DNA from: Pyrrhosoma nymphula
Lineage: Eukaryota > Arthropoda > Insecta > Odonata > Coenagrionidae
NCBI GenBank assembly: GCA_963573305.1
Contig: OY754334.1
Location: 34,713,614-34,777,613, forward strand
Length of the DNA: 64,000 nt
Reading direction: 5' to 3'
The notes beneath the pieces are model-generated. The model was not told where the DNA came from. It did no database searches and saw only the letters and a list, made by a program, of their open reading frames with translations. Below, piece after piece: positions 37,201 through 50,249 of this stretch. The position numbers and the translations under genes were made by a program. Within the stretch, counting starts at the first letter, position 1, and the number at the start of each line of letters is the position of its first letter.

Positions 37201-40130
37201 CTAATTTTAGATAATCGTATTGGGAGGCTACACTACCGGTTAACTAAAAACTTTCAAGACTTAATTCAGTGGCTAGTTGCGTTGAAAGCACCCTTTCCAG
37301 TGTTTGTGGCAAATGAAACCTAATCGGTCAGCTTAATCTAAACATTTATAGGCTCACTCTGTAGGTTTTGTAATAATATCTACTCTGATCGGTGTTTCTT
37401 TGTTATTACATTGAGTGGTTCCAGCATTCTTAAAAAAATGAAACGGTCAAGATCCTACAATATTAGGCATCTTGAAGAGGAAAGGTACGATTCTCACAGC
37501 CAAATGTTTCAACTCACTGGCCCTCACCTACTTCTACTCATGCTCTCTTTAATTAAAACTCTTAACTTAATTCCCCGTTCTTGAAATATTTTCATTTATA
37601 GGCCATGGAATATGTTTCATTCAATTAAAAAAGTACAGGACCAAAAAGCGAAACATTAACATGCCCTATTGATGAATTTTATTAATCGTAACCGGATTTT
37701 GCTCATAATTTTATTTTGAGGCTCTTTATGATTCAAAATGTGTTATTCCACCACTAATATTATCATTAGAGACGCGCGTGAAACATGATGGTTAATATGC
37801 AAATAATTAAATTTTTACGAGTATTTTTCTCTATCACATAGATGGATGCCAAGAAGGCCATGGTTAGTGAATACTTATGATCCTTAATATTTATGAGCCT
37901 TTTTCTGTGATTCTAAATTATTCGTTGTTTCAACCGCAAATCTTTCTTTTGAGGCATCCAATGTCATCCATTGTCTGTTTGGCTGAAAACCAATCAACTT
38001 AAACCCGTCATAGTACTGACATTTTTGGCATGATTTTAGGAAGCTTCATAAAACATCAAAGCCAAAATTCTAACGTCACACGATTTATGTTTGTAGTACA
38101 TTAGCTGTAAAATACTCTCCCTTCTTTTCTGAGATTTAATCCAAGTACTCATTACCAGTGTGCGCGCATCATAGAAAGTGATTGCAATGGTTTACCACGA
38201 AAAGCACTTTAAATTAGAGTCTGAATTAATGACTGAGTAACTCATGTAGACGATGCAAATCCCTTCAAGTGATTAACTTCATAGTTCACCAGTGTATCGT
38301 ACTCCTGGGGTTCAAACTTGTATCGTTAAATAATTACTCGGACCCGGAGCAAAGATATCCACACCGATTCTGTTTAACAAAGTTATTGCTTTCAGTGGAT
38401 GAATCGAGGTCAGTGTATAACCTGATTTGACTTCCTGATGCTGTTTTCCGCCTAGAATTCCTCCAGCTGTATTCACCACATGAATATTTTGGAACCACTG
38501 GGAATGTAGCCTCACGATTGCTGGCCACCTTAAGTTATTTTCTTAAGAATTCTTACACCCTAAGTTATCGTCAAATTTTAATGCCAATTTTTGTTAACAA
38601 TTTTAAATAAATAATTATTTTTCCTGGACATTTTTCATCATTGTCACCGTCGCGTTAAAATCTCAATAAAAGTTATGGATGCATGGCTAATGGAAACAAT
38701 TTAATTTAAGCTTAGTAGGTACTGGCGGTGTTCATTTTAATGGGATTCAGTCGGTTGTCAGAGTGGGTGAGAAAAATTAGCCGTGTTACACATCATCTCA
38801 CGTGCTAAATCTACCTACCTGCCCGTTAAAATAAAGAAGAAGATGCATTATTGCATTGAATTTTCAGTATTTATTGGAATACATAAATTTATTCTTAGAT
38901 ATCAATCTTGTTTTCGTTCTTCTTTAGAGATTTAGATACCATTGTATGAGGTATTTTTCCAAACGTTACGCAAAACCTAACATGCAGAGTAATTTTCAGT
39001 TAGGGTGACGCTAAAATAATCACAGAATGATTGTATATACATAGTAATTCTTTCAAGTTATTTTACTGGCATATAAGTATCACAGGATTTCGTGCAGGTA
39101 AGTATATATCTCTATAAAATTTCATTTTCTTAATTATAGCGTAACCAAACAGGTTATAAAATAGTCCAAATAATTTTCTGGATATAACGAGTAACATCTT
39201 AAGGGATATGTAAGAGCTTGTAAGATATTTAAGGGATATGTAAATTATTTGGTGGATTGAGAAAAGGGTATTGAGAAGAAAAGAGGAACAATATATTTCG
39301 CAATTCAACTGATTCCATTACTTTAGGGATCATATCATAATGAGCATCCGCAAAAGAGTTACGGGCGTCATCTTCGGGGTAGTACAGTCACAGTGACCTG
39401 AATTGATGCGGACTTGATACCGAAATGATCAGCACCGGGGGCTGTGAGTATAGTAAATAATGACCAAGAGGCACTACGGATGTTGCATCGTTTGAAGAGC
39501 TTTACGCGTGTACGTTCTAGGGTGTGTTTCGACATGGTCAATAAATTTCCAGAGAATCAGTGCATGAAGGATGGTTCAGCACACGAAGAGCGCTCATGGA
39601 CCCTTCTTTCTTCATTTTTAAGTAGCATAGGTAAGGAAACTGGTCAAAATAACTGCCTCGAAAAATCAAAGTATCTCAGTCACCTCATTAGTCGCCCATC
39701 GAGGTAATTCCACCGTAAAATGACTTACATGTTTTACATTGATATTCTTATGCCGCTTATGACAACAACATTTCCTCCGTTTGATATGGAGAAAATAATT
39801 CTTATTTGAGACGCGTTTTTTTATTAAATTTGGACTGATAGGGTATAACATGTGAATGGGAGGAAATTATGGGATCACAGGGGCAATATGTCGAGAAATA
39901 TTATTCTTATTGTAGAATCTATAGAATATTGAGCTAAAACAATATATCTTAATCAAGACAAAAAAATATATCTTAGTATATTCCACTAACAAATTGATTT
40001 ATTACCGACCCAGCTTTTGAATGCACAGCAATCATTATCAAGGTACATTTCAAAATCCAGCGAGTCAATATATAGGGAGGAGAAAGGGGGTAGGTAGTCA
40101 AATACGTCAGAGACGTGCGTCACGGTCGGG
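34235..40130. other. no gene recognised; GC-rich patch 36020-36540
   Basis: Largely AT-rich. The GC-rich patch carries a 99-codon plus-strand frame (36241-36540) and overlapping minus-strand frames with low-complexity Glu/Gly or Ser/Phe content and no motif. Frames at 38312-38528 are also unrecognised. Confidence 0.4.
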
Positions 40131-40135
40131 TTCGG

Positions 40136-40381
40136 TCAATGGGAGGAGTTAGGGTATGGTATAGATGAGAGAGGGGAATAGAAAGAAATAACATAGTCAT
40201 TTAGGAGATGAACATTTTTGTTGGTAGCGGCATTTCCAATTTCTAGTTGTTCACAAAAGTTCAATTTGACCTCTTTTCTCTCAGTATGTAGCTCTTCCAG
40301 CACAAAATCACTTTCGTGGTCTTCCTCCATTAGGTGTTTAGCAAACGATGAAGCGAAATCTCCCTTCAACCAACACCTTTT
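40136..40381 (-). pseudogene. Penelope-like element: C-terminal end of the GIY-YIG endonuclease region
   Basis: The minus-strand reading frame ending at 40136 carries SSFAKHLMEEDHESDF, then LHTERKEVKLNFCEQLEI, and LLNDYVISFYSPL near the end. PLE proteins end this way: a (S)AFA.HL.E..H segment after the GIY-YIG nuclease core, a LN..E.LEI helix, and a final LLND...SPL. About 80 codons are open with no stop, so this relic is comparatively young. Upstream, at 40381, the coding sequence is cut abruptly and joined to the inverted hammerhead repeats, the usual 5'-truncated PLE structure with an inverted terminal repeat at the truncation. The 180-codon frame runs on through the palindrome as readthrough; only the last ~80 codons are PLE protein. 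The reverse transcriptase and GIY-YIG catalytic core are absent. Confidence 0.8.
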
Positions 40382-40429
40382 ATAATGAATAGCAGAAATG
40401 GCAATTTTCCACAAGATAAGGTTTATTAC

Positions 40430-40462
40430 GACCATGGTTTCGATGTGCTGCATCATCATCAG
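40430..40462 (-). ncRNA. hammerhead ribozyme-like motif (PLE type), left arm
   Basis: On the minus strand: CTGATGA (40462-40456), one extra base, stem II GATG/CATC, GAAA, C-CATG-G and UC ending at 40430. All core residues are present. One stem II base pair seen in the right-arm copy is replaced by a C/A mismatch. Confidence 0.65.
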
Positions 40463-40576
40463 GTACATACACAAAAAAACAGAAAGGGTATATATACAAA
40501 ATTTTGCAGGGGAGGAGGAGGTTGGGTCTGCAAAATTTTGTATATATATACCCTTTCTGTTTTTTTGTGTATGTAC

Positions 40577-40609
40577 CTGATGATGATGCAGTGCATCGAA
40601 ACCATGGTC
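40577..40609 (+). ncRNA. hammerhead ribozyme-like motif (PLE type), right arm
   Basis: CTGATGA at 40577-40583, extra T, stem II GATGC/GCATC with AGT loop (40585-40597), GAAA (40598-40601), one-pair stem III C-CATG-G, then UC ending at 40609, the predicted cleavage position. This is the type I minimalist layout described for Penelope-like elements, where a very short stem III suggests action as a dimer. Stem I is weak: C76/G610 and A75/T611 pair and then it breaks. The base between CUGANGA and stem II recurs in nearly every copy in the window. Confidence 0.7.
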
Positions 40610-41007
40610 GTTAAAAACCTTATCTAGTGGAAAATTGCCATTTCTGTTATTCATTATGTTGAACTTCCACCATATCACGCCTGATACTTCCCTTTTTGAA
40701 CACCTTTTATGTACCCTAATATTGATGACTCGACCACTTTGGCCGATTTGTTGCGAAGTGCAATTGGGAGTGGTGCACTTTAGCCTTTATACACCATTCC
40801 TGTTTATCCGTGTCACTTCGTCCTTCGAGTTGAATAATAGTTTGCCCAGGGTTTTCGGCGTGTTAAAAGAAACTGTGACTTATTCCGGGGAAGGCGTCAC
40901 TTAATTTATAAGAAATATTCCCAAGAAAGGGAAGTTTATACCATCGTTTGGATGGCTCGTCATGTATTTTAAAACAGAGCGAAGTAATGAACTTAACAGT
41001 CTCTTTC

Positions 41008-41760
41008 TTAACCCTTTCGCGACGGGGACGTGGAAAACTTTTTTGCTTTGCCAGTACGGAGCTTTCACTACGCTAGGATCTTCACCGGCACCTATTTCCC
41101 TGACTTGGGTCGGGGGCCAGCACCTTTTGCTCGGCCACCGGGCTGAGATAATCTCCGCCCTTACCCGCTTGCGGTGCCCATTACGGCATGCGGTCGCGGT
41201 CAACTATATTTTATGCGATGGTTCTGCTAAAAACATTGTTGCTGCAGCCTCGATATTTATTTAATCATAAATGAATTATTCTTGTTTTACAATGACTTTA
41301 CAGCTTTTAAACGAAATTCTATCGTTAATATTAAGCTATTTAGCAACAAAAATCGTATCAATGGTAAAGATTCCTTTACACACAAACTACGTTAAAAATA
41401 ACAGTAGAACTCCGTTTTAAATTTGTGGTTGTAGTTCTAAACATAAGCAATGCACTTATAATGCTCAGTTTGCCAATAACACAAAAACCTGTTAGTTTGT
41501 TATTCCACAACACCAGCAAGCAACTGACCGCGGACCCCTGCTGTGAGTGGGGCTCGCACTGCGAGGAAGGGTCGAGGTAATCCCCTCCCGCGAACCGAGA
41601 AAGGGTACCGACGGCGTCCTGAGAATAAGTCCTTTACAACACACACCTTTTAGGCTTGCTTAGGGCTAGCTTAGCGGCACGACGTGCTATCACGTCGTTC
41701 GTTCGCTTGCGTCGAAAAATTTACGACGCTCTATCACGTCGTTCGTAGCGAAAGGGTTAA
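41008..41760. mobile_element. piggyBac-like MITE with TTAA target duplications
   Basis: The element spans 41012-41756 (745 bp). It starts CCCTTTCGCGACG and ends with the reverse complement CCCTTTCGC(T)ACG. It is flanked by TTAA at 41008-41011 and 41757-41760, the target always used by piggyBac-type transposases. A subterminal direct repeat of CTATCACGTCGTTCG lies near the right end (about 41687-41745). The left half is GC-rich. Frames at 40901-41264 and 41690-41890 cross its ends and show no transposase domain, so it is non-autonomous. Confidence 0.85.
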
Positions 41761-41764
41761 TTAC

Positions 41765-44700
41765 ACCGATTGCAATTTTGTCAATTGAATCAGTTTCATA
41801 CCCATTACTGAGAGCAATCAATTTGATGGTATTCAACTCGGATTGGAAGTTGGGCTCGGATAGTGGTATACATACAAGACGGTGAATCATAGAGTAGAAA
41901 CTTGTGAATGGTGATGGCAGGAATTGTTAGGAATAACCACGTCAGTGTATGTGGGTTTGCGGAAGATGGAGAAATCGTGGTTGCCTTTTGTTATATCTAT
42001 TGTCAGATCAAGGAAATTGAAACGAGAAAAATACTCATTTTCTATCAAAATGCATTATTTGCAATTATTGCGAAAAACAATTTATGAGAAGCAAACTTTT
42101 CCAGAATATTAAATTTCAATAAAATTAAGGCAAATCGCTACTTAAGTATTGAGTTAATAGTAAACTAATTCAATAATTGACGTCGTAGTGCGTTAATTTA
42201 ATGGAAATGGTGTAATAGTCAGATACTATGGCTGGAAAAATGTTTCATGAAAAATATAAATATTCGAATAATCTGCTTATTTTTCATCTTCCCGTATTAG
42301 TCGGCATATCAGACGCTCTATTTTTCCCAAAAACATGATTGGAAAATCACCCCCAGGTTTTATAGTCTAGTTCTCTCCGACGCACACTTCTGTAGGAAAA
42401 TGTCACTCCATATTTAGAAGTACCAGCAGCCCTTCTCCAAAATGTTATTATACGCTTTAGAGATATTGGGGTAGTTATTAAAACCGGTATTATTATTATT
42501 AAAAATGGTAATAGGGCCGATGTATATCGTTTAGTTTGCGGGGGCATTCGATTTGCGACGAGCTTTTTTGTGGTGCTTTTTATGTTCAGGGGATTTTCCG
42601 ACTACCGGTGGCTGTCCTTTCCTAAGCGAGCGGAACGACTGAAGAATAGTATGTGCATTTATTCACAAATATTGCTTAGCTGTACGTGTGACGGATTCGT
42701 AGAGTACATGAATAGCCGCTTTGAGCCGTTGCATTTTATTTTGCCGACTGTCGATCTTCTACTGCTGCAGTCAGTGGCCGGCAAACACCGTACGTAAATC
42801 AAAAGCACCCTGTATCTGCGACATATTATTGCATCGAACGTCACGTCACCATCATTTAGTAAGTCTCCGGAATACCACGCCCATAACTATTTAAACCAGA
42901 CAATGCCAGCAAAACAGTCCAAAATTGCATGGAATATTGTTCCAATACGGATTATGACCCACCTGTAATAGCTTTGCCAAAATGTTTAATGGAAATCATG
43001 CGACCTAAAGATTGGCTAGTGGACAAAACACAGAAAAGCGCAGCTAATGGCATTTTACCCTCTCTCCAATGCTTGAGTTCAGTGAGTATTGTTTGGATTT
43101 ATTTATTTTTCCGTTTTAATGTTCACCCAACATGTACATATAATTACAGGATGAGCAATAACCAATCAAACAAAAGTAAAAATATAATACGCATTAGTCA
43201 AAGCTGGCCAAAGACATTACAGATATACGTTATTTTAATTTATATATTAAAATCACATTTCTTAGATAGTTTTAAATTACGTACTTTTAAAGGTTATGAA
43301 GGTCTTGGTACAAATTACGATCATTGTATGATTTGCTATTTGTCGTAAGTATTCGGTTTAAAGGATCATTTATACAGTAGTCACTGTTTACATTCATGAC
43401 GTAAAGAGTCTTCTTATTCCTATCTTATCTCTTCTTATTCTTATTTGTTTGAATATGGAAATTCAGTCGATTTATCCAAGTACCATCATCCCATATCATT
43501 CCCATAAAAAAATCCTAGGACCACAGATTAACAGGGCGTTTGTAAATGCTATACGCAATCAATTCCTTCTAATATGTTCAGCGCTTGTGAATAAAATCCA
43601 TGTCTGAATTTAGTGAGAGTCAATAATATAGTAAACTTTATATTTTCATCAGTAAAGGAGGTTTATTTACTTATCCGTAAAAGTGCACTTTCACTTTAAA
43701 AATCATGGTCTCATTAATGACGTGCTGACAAAATTAGGTGTTACAAGTGGTTAAATTAAAATGGAGATGGTGATTTAAAAATTTACGCTATGCATTGTTG
43801 AATTGGTTATTGTAAATATTACTCCCCTATTGAGTAAATTGCCCTTGAACAGTTATTAAATTTAATATCGATTAATTATCACACATGCATGATGGATAAA
43901 ATTGAAAGAGCTTTTATTATAGATTTTGAATCAATTGATTTAAATATCTTCGTAAAATTAACCATCCACTGTCATATTAATGAGTTTCCACAATAAACTA
44001 CCCTAGAAAATGAAGAATTAGCCATGAAATTTATATTAAAGAAAAACAAAGGAACAATTTAGAAAAACTTGTAAATAGTAAACAGCCGTCAGCTAAAAAT
44101 GATTGAAACAACGATGCAGCTTTAATTATGTTTGCTCATTTAAAATGGAGTATCGTACCGCCTCGTCCAAATCACCAGGCGTTTCAACGCAAAAACAAGT
44201 GAAACATCCTTTAAAGTGCACCTTTGTCACGTATTGAGGTTTTTTCAAAAGAAATATATATCGAATGAATAAACAACTTTTGTTAATCAGAGGCACAGCC
44301 AAGAGGGTGGTTATTGGAAATTCGTTTTTCCACCTTCCCACCCCTAAAGGGCTGGAAAATTCATTTCTGAAAAAAGGAAGAGGATTTTTACTATGCCATT
44401 TTATTTTTTCGGCACTCTCCGAATAAAATGAAAACATCAATAAATAATGAATATTTGATTATTTGCATTCGCGCGAATTTGAAATCTTTTATCAACCGCA
44501 TGAGTGAGAATTCTTTTACAACAATATATTTTGCGTAGCACTAACCACACCCTATTCGAGTGAATTCTTGTCGTTGGCAATGCCTATCAAATTCATGGAA
44601 ATACACGCCAATAATCGTCCTTGATACGACACAGCGACAAAGGAAGTTGGAATTCCAATAAAGCTATAGCCAATCAAAACATGACGGAGAGTTTACGAAT

Positions 44701-47590
44701 CCCTCATGGAATTCCTCGGGGAAAATTACATGATAATTTGATTTTTAGGATTTTCTGCCTTTTCAATTCATTTTATACCATGTTTTCGTTCGTTCTGCCT
44801 ATAGAAATTCATCTAAACCACCTATTTATGGCAACACAATCCTATCTATATACTCTGTATTAGCCTAATAAATTTGTAATCACGTGACCATATACGTGAG
44901 ATTGGGCAAATTATGATAAAAATGTCCTACCTCTGCTTAAAAGCAAATTTCGTACATGCGAAAAATCTTTGAGTGAAAGCGAACTCTTCCAAAGTTGTGG
45001 TTGTTTGTGCCCGAATTAAGGTTACATAAAATGAAGACAGCAGCTCATCTTTGTTTTTTAAACTACTACTAATAGTAGTTCAAATCCTAAAGATAAATCA
45101 GGTAAATAACTGCAATTATTGCAGGCAAATGAGTTATTCAAAAGAAAAAGCGATTCTGGTGGCTCCTCAAAATGAAAATCATCGTCAGCAATTATCAATC
45201 CGAAGGTTCATTTGCTGCACCTCTTTATTCCACTCACCTATCAGCTAATCGTACATATGTCTTCTCTCTGATGTCCATAATTGTCCTGTTGTATTTCTGG
45301 TTCTTCAACTGAGATTCTTCGTATTTAATTCTCCTCCCAATTTATATTCATTAAAAAATATGTTAACTGAAAAACATGTACATTTCGTATCTTTTACTTT
45401 CTGATAGCCACAGGTTGCGGGTGAACAAAAACATAAAAGAAACAAACTAAAGGAAGAGATCTATCATGTATCTTTGCTAACGAGTCCACGAGGGAGCCAA
45501 TTTTGTTAGTCTTCGATAGGACCTCAACGTTTTTGTATTCATTCGTGTATGATATCCCATGAATTGCTCTTCTCATTGACAACGATTATTTTACGGAAAT
45601 CAAATCGTAAATTTTGCATTAGTTTTCTTATAGGCCTCAGTTATAGGTGGATTCTTCACCCACTAAGCAGGAAACCTAGGCTGGGTGGTATTTTCTCTAA
45701 CTGGATCATTAGTATGAAATATATCATTTTGTATGTAGGTATAGTATTTCTCATATTGTACACGGATGTGTTCAACATACCAAAATAAAAAATTTTCACA
45801 TTTACTTTGCTTGTCTAAATTTCGTAGCCAATCCATGTCAGATTTATAAAAATGGGAACTGAGTGCAAAATTTCGGCATATTGATCATTTTTGTATCCTA
45901 TACTCGGATGAGTGGTAAGGGTTAAGAAATGTATTATTACCCCAGTATATCGTTTACAGTATCAGGCGTCACTGAATAGAAACCCTTTTTCAAGGTATCA
46001 AGTCATAAAAATAGCGTTAACGTGAAATTACAAGTATTCAACGTTTGTTTTAACTCATTAAGCCATCATCACGTGTCAAACGAGCAGAAAGACGTTTCGT
46101 TTTAAAATGCTTATTATTTCTGAGGAAAAGTTTTAGCTTTTTTAATGGCATTCTATCCTTTTTCGTGAGTAATTGTGCTCTGCCGCGAGAAATATCCTTA
46201 AAACTTTGTCTCCATTCTTTCTACATTTAAACGTTTTGGGTAATTATAGCAGCCGTTTATAACCAGTTAAATTTAAACCATAATGGAAAACCAATGTTGC
46301 AGACCATGGCTTGTGTGCGAGAACGAAGAAAACTAAGGGCATGGTATTGTGGCCGATTTCCATGTCGCTTCTCCCAATTCAACTTTTCTGTTGAGGAGCA
46401 TGGATATATCTATCATGGTCATTTTATTACTTTCAGCGATTTTTTTGCGCATTTCTTTTAAAAATGTCGTTAGACCTGTTAACTAATGAACTCTGGGATA
46501 GACTTTTTTTAAGGTCAGATAAGTTTAATGTATTTTATCGCTTAATCGTAGAAGAAGTAGACAAGGCAAAATCACTTGAATTAAAAATTAATTTCTTTTA
46601 ACTTATACACAGATATTATATAATCGCTTTTTCAAAATATTGTGAACCGAAATATATATTTCCATTTGAAACTAAAATAAATGCATTTTATTTACTGTCT
46701 GTTTTATTTATTCATGTATATCAACGTGACTCTCTTGGGATAAGGAAAACCGATGCCATGCGGTAGTGGTAGAAAACCTATTTATTGCCGTTTCCAATGT
46801 ACTGTGGTAAATCCTATCATGAGCAACTTCCTCGGGATTTGATCCTCTTGCAGTGATATAGTGTTTCCGAGTGGAATACCACTAAGTGGTGGTGTAATGA
46901 GCTAAAGATTGTCTATCCAAAATATAATAGATGCCAGATTAAAAGTTAAATTCTTTTTCATATTTTGGTAAATGCAGACTATCCACTGTACTATTCATTT
47001 GCTTTCCTTATTCCCACTCCAACATCTCTACTACCCGTATTGTTCCAGAGGATGTGATACATCAATATGCCTAATTATGTCTATCCTATTATTTACCTTT
47101 AACAAGCGGTGGATGTGACCCCCAGAATTATTGATAATGAAGCAATGAAAAATCGTTTTATCGTTGTTTGTTGTGAAAAATGAATGAAATTTCACTTTAA
47201 ACGTGCATTGGGAAATATTGGACTTGAAATATTTAATGGAAATGCAGCATACCTCTTGAGAGATTGTTTTAATTCCCATTAATCACTAAATCGTGATCGT
47301 TTTAACTCTGAGAGCATTTTAATTTGCATTTTAAAAAATATTTGCGCCAAAGCACGGAAAAGCGTAGATGACATTGCATTCCCGATTTTTTTGTTAATGT
47401 GGGTATATTTTTTGTTTAATTTTCCTTGGCTCGAAAACTCAAATTCCGCCGAAGCTTTCAACTTATTTAGGTTAGAGGATCATGTCAAATACTCGCGTTT
47501 ACAAAATTCACTAATCAAATTTGACTGCAGAAGCTAGCTCAGATGTACTCTTCTGTGACGTAGCCGATGGGTATTAACTCTCGGAGTGCT
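41765..47590. other. no gene recognised
   Basis: AT-rich sequence. The longest frame, 139 codons at 42929-43348 (plus), has no family motif and an AT-driven composition. No RNA gene or long inverted repeat was seen. Confidence 0.45.
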
Positions 47591-47601
47591 CCTGAAGTCA
47601 C

Positions 47602-47780
47602 ATGTCGTGCGCCGCGAAATCAGCACGTGCCAGCTTGAAAGATTACTTCCACTACGTTCCAGCTCTGCGACAAAGTCGGTCTGCTCGAAGCATGTACGCC
47701 AAAATTCCGTCGGAGTACCTACTCAGGGGCAATTTGCGAAGGCGTATTTTACCCCTCTACCAATTACAGCCTCAAAATCA
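47602..47780 (+). CDS. possible short coding exon, unrecognised
   Basis: An open frame begins at ATG 47602 and runs about 60 codons, with more balanced composition than its surroundings and an Arg/Ser-rich peptide (MSCAAKSARASLKDYF...). It reaches CAAAATCAG/GTAAAC near 47779, a good splice-donor match, after which the frame becomes AT-rich. It could be a first coding exon of a plus-strand gene. Against this, an overlapping frame (47586-47876) is equally open, there is no homology I recognise, and no second exon is identifiable. Confidence 0.2.
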
Positions 47781-47884
47781 GGTAAACCAAACTATTTCAC
47801 GTATTGCTATACTCTAGTGTATTTTATGAAGCTCATATTTTATCATCTTTTCCCATCGTTCATAGTTTTACCATAAGTCTGCTG

Positions 47885-50240
47885 AAAGTAATTCCACACA
47901 TTTCTTATTCATTACTTACTCAATCACCAACATCCAGATCCATAATCCAAATCCAGATCGCTTAATGCAACTTTTACCTGGTTTAACTATTAGGTTTTGA
48001 GATCACTTAAAATCTTTGAAAATGGAAATAGCGTGAGAAGGGTACTTACCATACTACTAGTTTTGATATTTTATTTTGTAAATATTATTTTTGTGACTTG
48101 GAAGACAATTACAATGTAATAACAAAAAAGTGCTTCAATTTATTACTGAATACAACTGTGTTCTCTATTATATTGCTACAGCAAGTACTCAAAGAAAAAT
48201 TTCAAATAAAGATTTATCATTTGTTTACATCACTTTCTTCCTATATAAATTTGGATAATCACGGCAGACATAAGCGATTCTTTTCCTAAATATTAAATTT
48301 TATAGTAAGTGAATTGGGTTGGATTGATAATTGACAAGTTATTGAACAGAAATTTATAATTTCATTGGTGACACTACGATTTCAATGGATGAAACCGTTT
48401 CATTAATACGTTTTGACTGATTGTTAGTAACTCAAGACTTTCTTCTGGTTTGAAAATATATATTTTTGATAAAGTTCTGTTAATAATTTAAATTGATCAT
48501 ACCTACAAATTATCACGTGTGTTGCAGATGCCACGGTAATTTTATTAGGCTCCATGGGATAAATATTGAAGATGCATTCTTCAGAGAATTTTGGCGACGC
48601 TGACACCATCTCTGGCCCAAGCATATTTACTTTTTTCATTATTCTATTTCGATTGATTTTGATCACACTATCAAATATTCAGTTGCCAGTCATATGTTTC
48701 AGTAGCTTTATGGCGCACCCGGGAATTTATTTTGGAGATGCATTCGCCAGAGAATTTTGGGAAAGTCGGAGCCTTTTTGGTAGATTTCTGGTCCAAACAC
48801 CTTGAAAATCCATGTATTTATGCATAATTCGCGATTCCTGCGATGGAATTTCGCATTCGAAGTAACTTCCCTGGTGCGATTTGCGTGGCAAGGCTGCAAT
48901 ATGAGAAAGACTAATCTCGCTTGCGGATTATTTAAAGCTGCCCCATTTCCCACTTCCTAGCAGTGCGTGCTAAGCAGTAACAAGTCCCTTCTCTCGCCCC
49001 TCATGTTTTGGGGCCTTTCCTCTAATAGTGTGCACAAATTCATAGCCACTCACCCATTTCCCTCTCCGGAACGAGCAAAGCGCCCTGTCTCTGCACAACT
49101 CTTCTTTTTTTTGCTCCCAATTTTAACGCTGTGGCAAGCATTAGGGAGTCAGTTTTGTTGCGAGGTAACGCTAGCCCATCAACACTTCTGGATCACGCCG
49201 TCAATGGGTGCTAGTATATGGTTTACCTTGACGACATAATTCCCGGAAACAAAATGGTTACGCTTCGCCCCGTGTATGTATTTCTTGTCATCTGGAGGGT
49301 GTATCTGAGGTGAAAAAGTTCGTTTGGTCATAGATTCGGGAAGTAATGATCCGCGTGGTTAGTGGGATAAGAAAAAATGCTCTTTTTAAGTACATAACAA
49401 TGTGACGCAACGGTGAAAAAATAGCGATCGTGAGGAAAAAGTATCTGAAAGTTTAACGCGCGCGCGCTTTCTTCCTCTGTGCTCTTAAAACTAGGTGCAT
49501 TTTTTTTCTTGCCTTATCGTAAAAGCCGCTGCGGAAAGGAAGACAGCAGGTGTTAGGTAAGCCCGAGTTATACGACGGCGGTTATTGATTCGGAGAATAC
49601 CGTGCATGTGTGAAATTAATAGGGTCTCTGTATTCCCGATAGCTATCGACACAAGAGTTTATGTTCCTGGTAAGTATGATCGGGGTAAGTTCTTTATGGA
49701 CATTTACAATGTGAAAGTAGGCGTTCGTTCCTGTTTAGTGCGTTGTAGGGAGTTTTTAACATTGTTTTTCATATTAATATAATAAAATAAAATAGTCTTT
49801 GCCATCTTACCTATATATACAGAAAAGGAATAAGCGAATCACATTTGAATTTAGATAATCTAAGGTTTAAAGATTAAATTATTAATATCCCTACATAAAT
49901 ACAGTAGAAGTAACGCCAAATCTTTCTCGATGTTATCAGAAAAAAAGGTGAAGAAAGAAGAAAATTTTTATCAATCTCAAATTTTGAATTACACTTTATG
50001 TTTGACCAATTTTAAACTATCTGGAGATAATGATATAATAATAATAAATATAAATTATAGTTCTTGGACCTTTTCCCATGTAACCTGTTTGTAATACATT
50101 TATGCTCTAATTCTCTGTGTTGTAACAATTTTTAAACACGTTACCATACAAAACACATGAAAAAGTTGAACCAAATAAACGTTTTCCTATATATTAATAG
50201 TCCATAGCCTTATGGTAGAATTTATTGTTGTTATTTATTG
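47885..50240. other. no gene recognised
   Basis: Mixed AT-rich DNA with a more balanced stretch at 48970-49700, where frames of 65-90 codons have no motif. A GTAAGT-type donor word follows the frame near 49670 (CCTG/GTAAGT) but is unsupported by anything else. Confidence 0.4.
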
Positions 50241-50249
50241 TTGTTGTTT

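Larger units (their letters stand above)
40382..40657. mobile_element. PLE terminal-repeat palindrome with paired hammerheads
   Basis: Bases 40382-40509 and 40528-40657 are near-perfect reverse complements (a few substitutions and one TA indel) around an 18-bp purine-rich spacer. Each arm carries the same hammerhead core facing outward, so the halves are head to head. The right arm continues into AACTTCCACCATATCACGCC (40661-40680), a block shared in degenerate form with 26.2 and 57.5 kb. The left arm abuts PLE endonuclease coding sequence, which identifies the repeat family. Overlapping frames on both strands (40385-40627, 40398-40580) are by-products. Confidence 0.85.

Noticed and set aside
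40136..40678. 180-codon minus-strand frame as one gene
   Set aside because: Only the last ~80 codons resemble a PLE protein; the first ~100 are readthrough of the non-coding hammerhead palindrome.
42929..43348. 139-codon plus-strand frame as a host exon
   Set aside because: AT-driven composition, no splice context or family motif.
45660..45690. GGAAACCTAGG as a hammerhead GAAA/stem III side
   Set aside because: No stem II or CUGANGA upstream.
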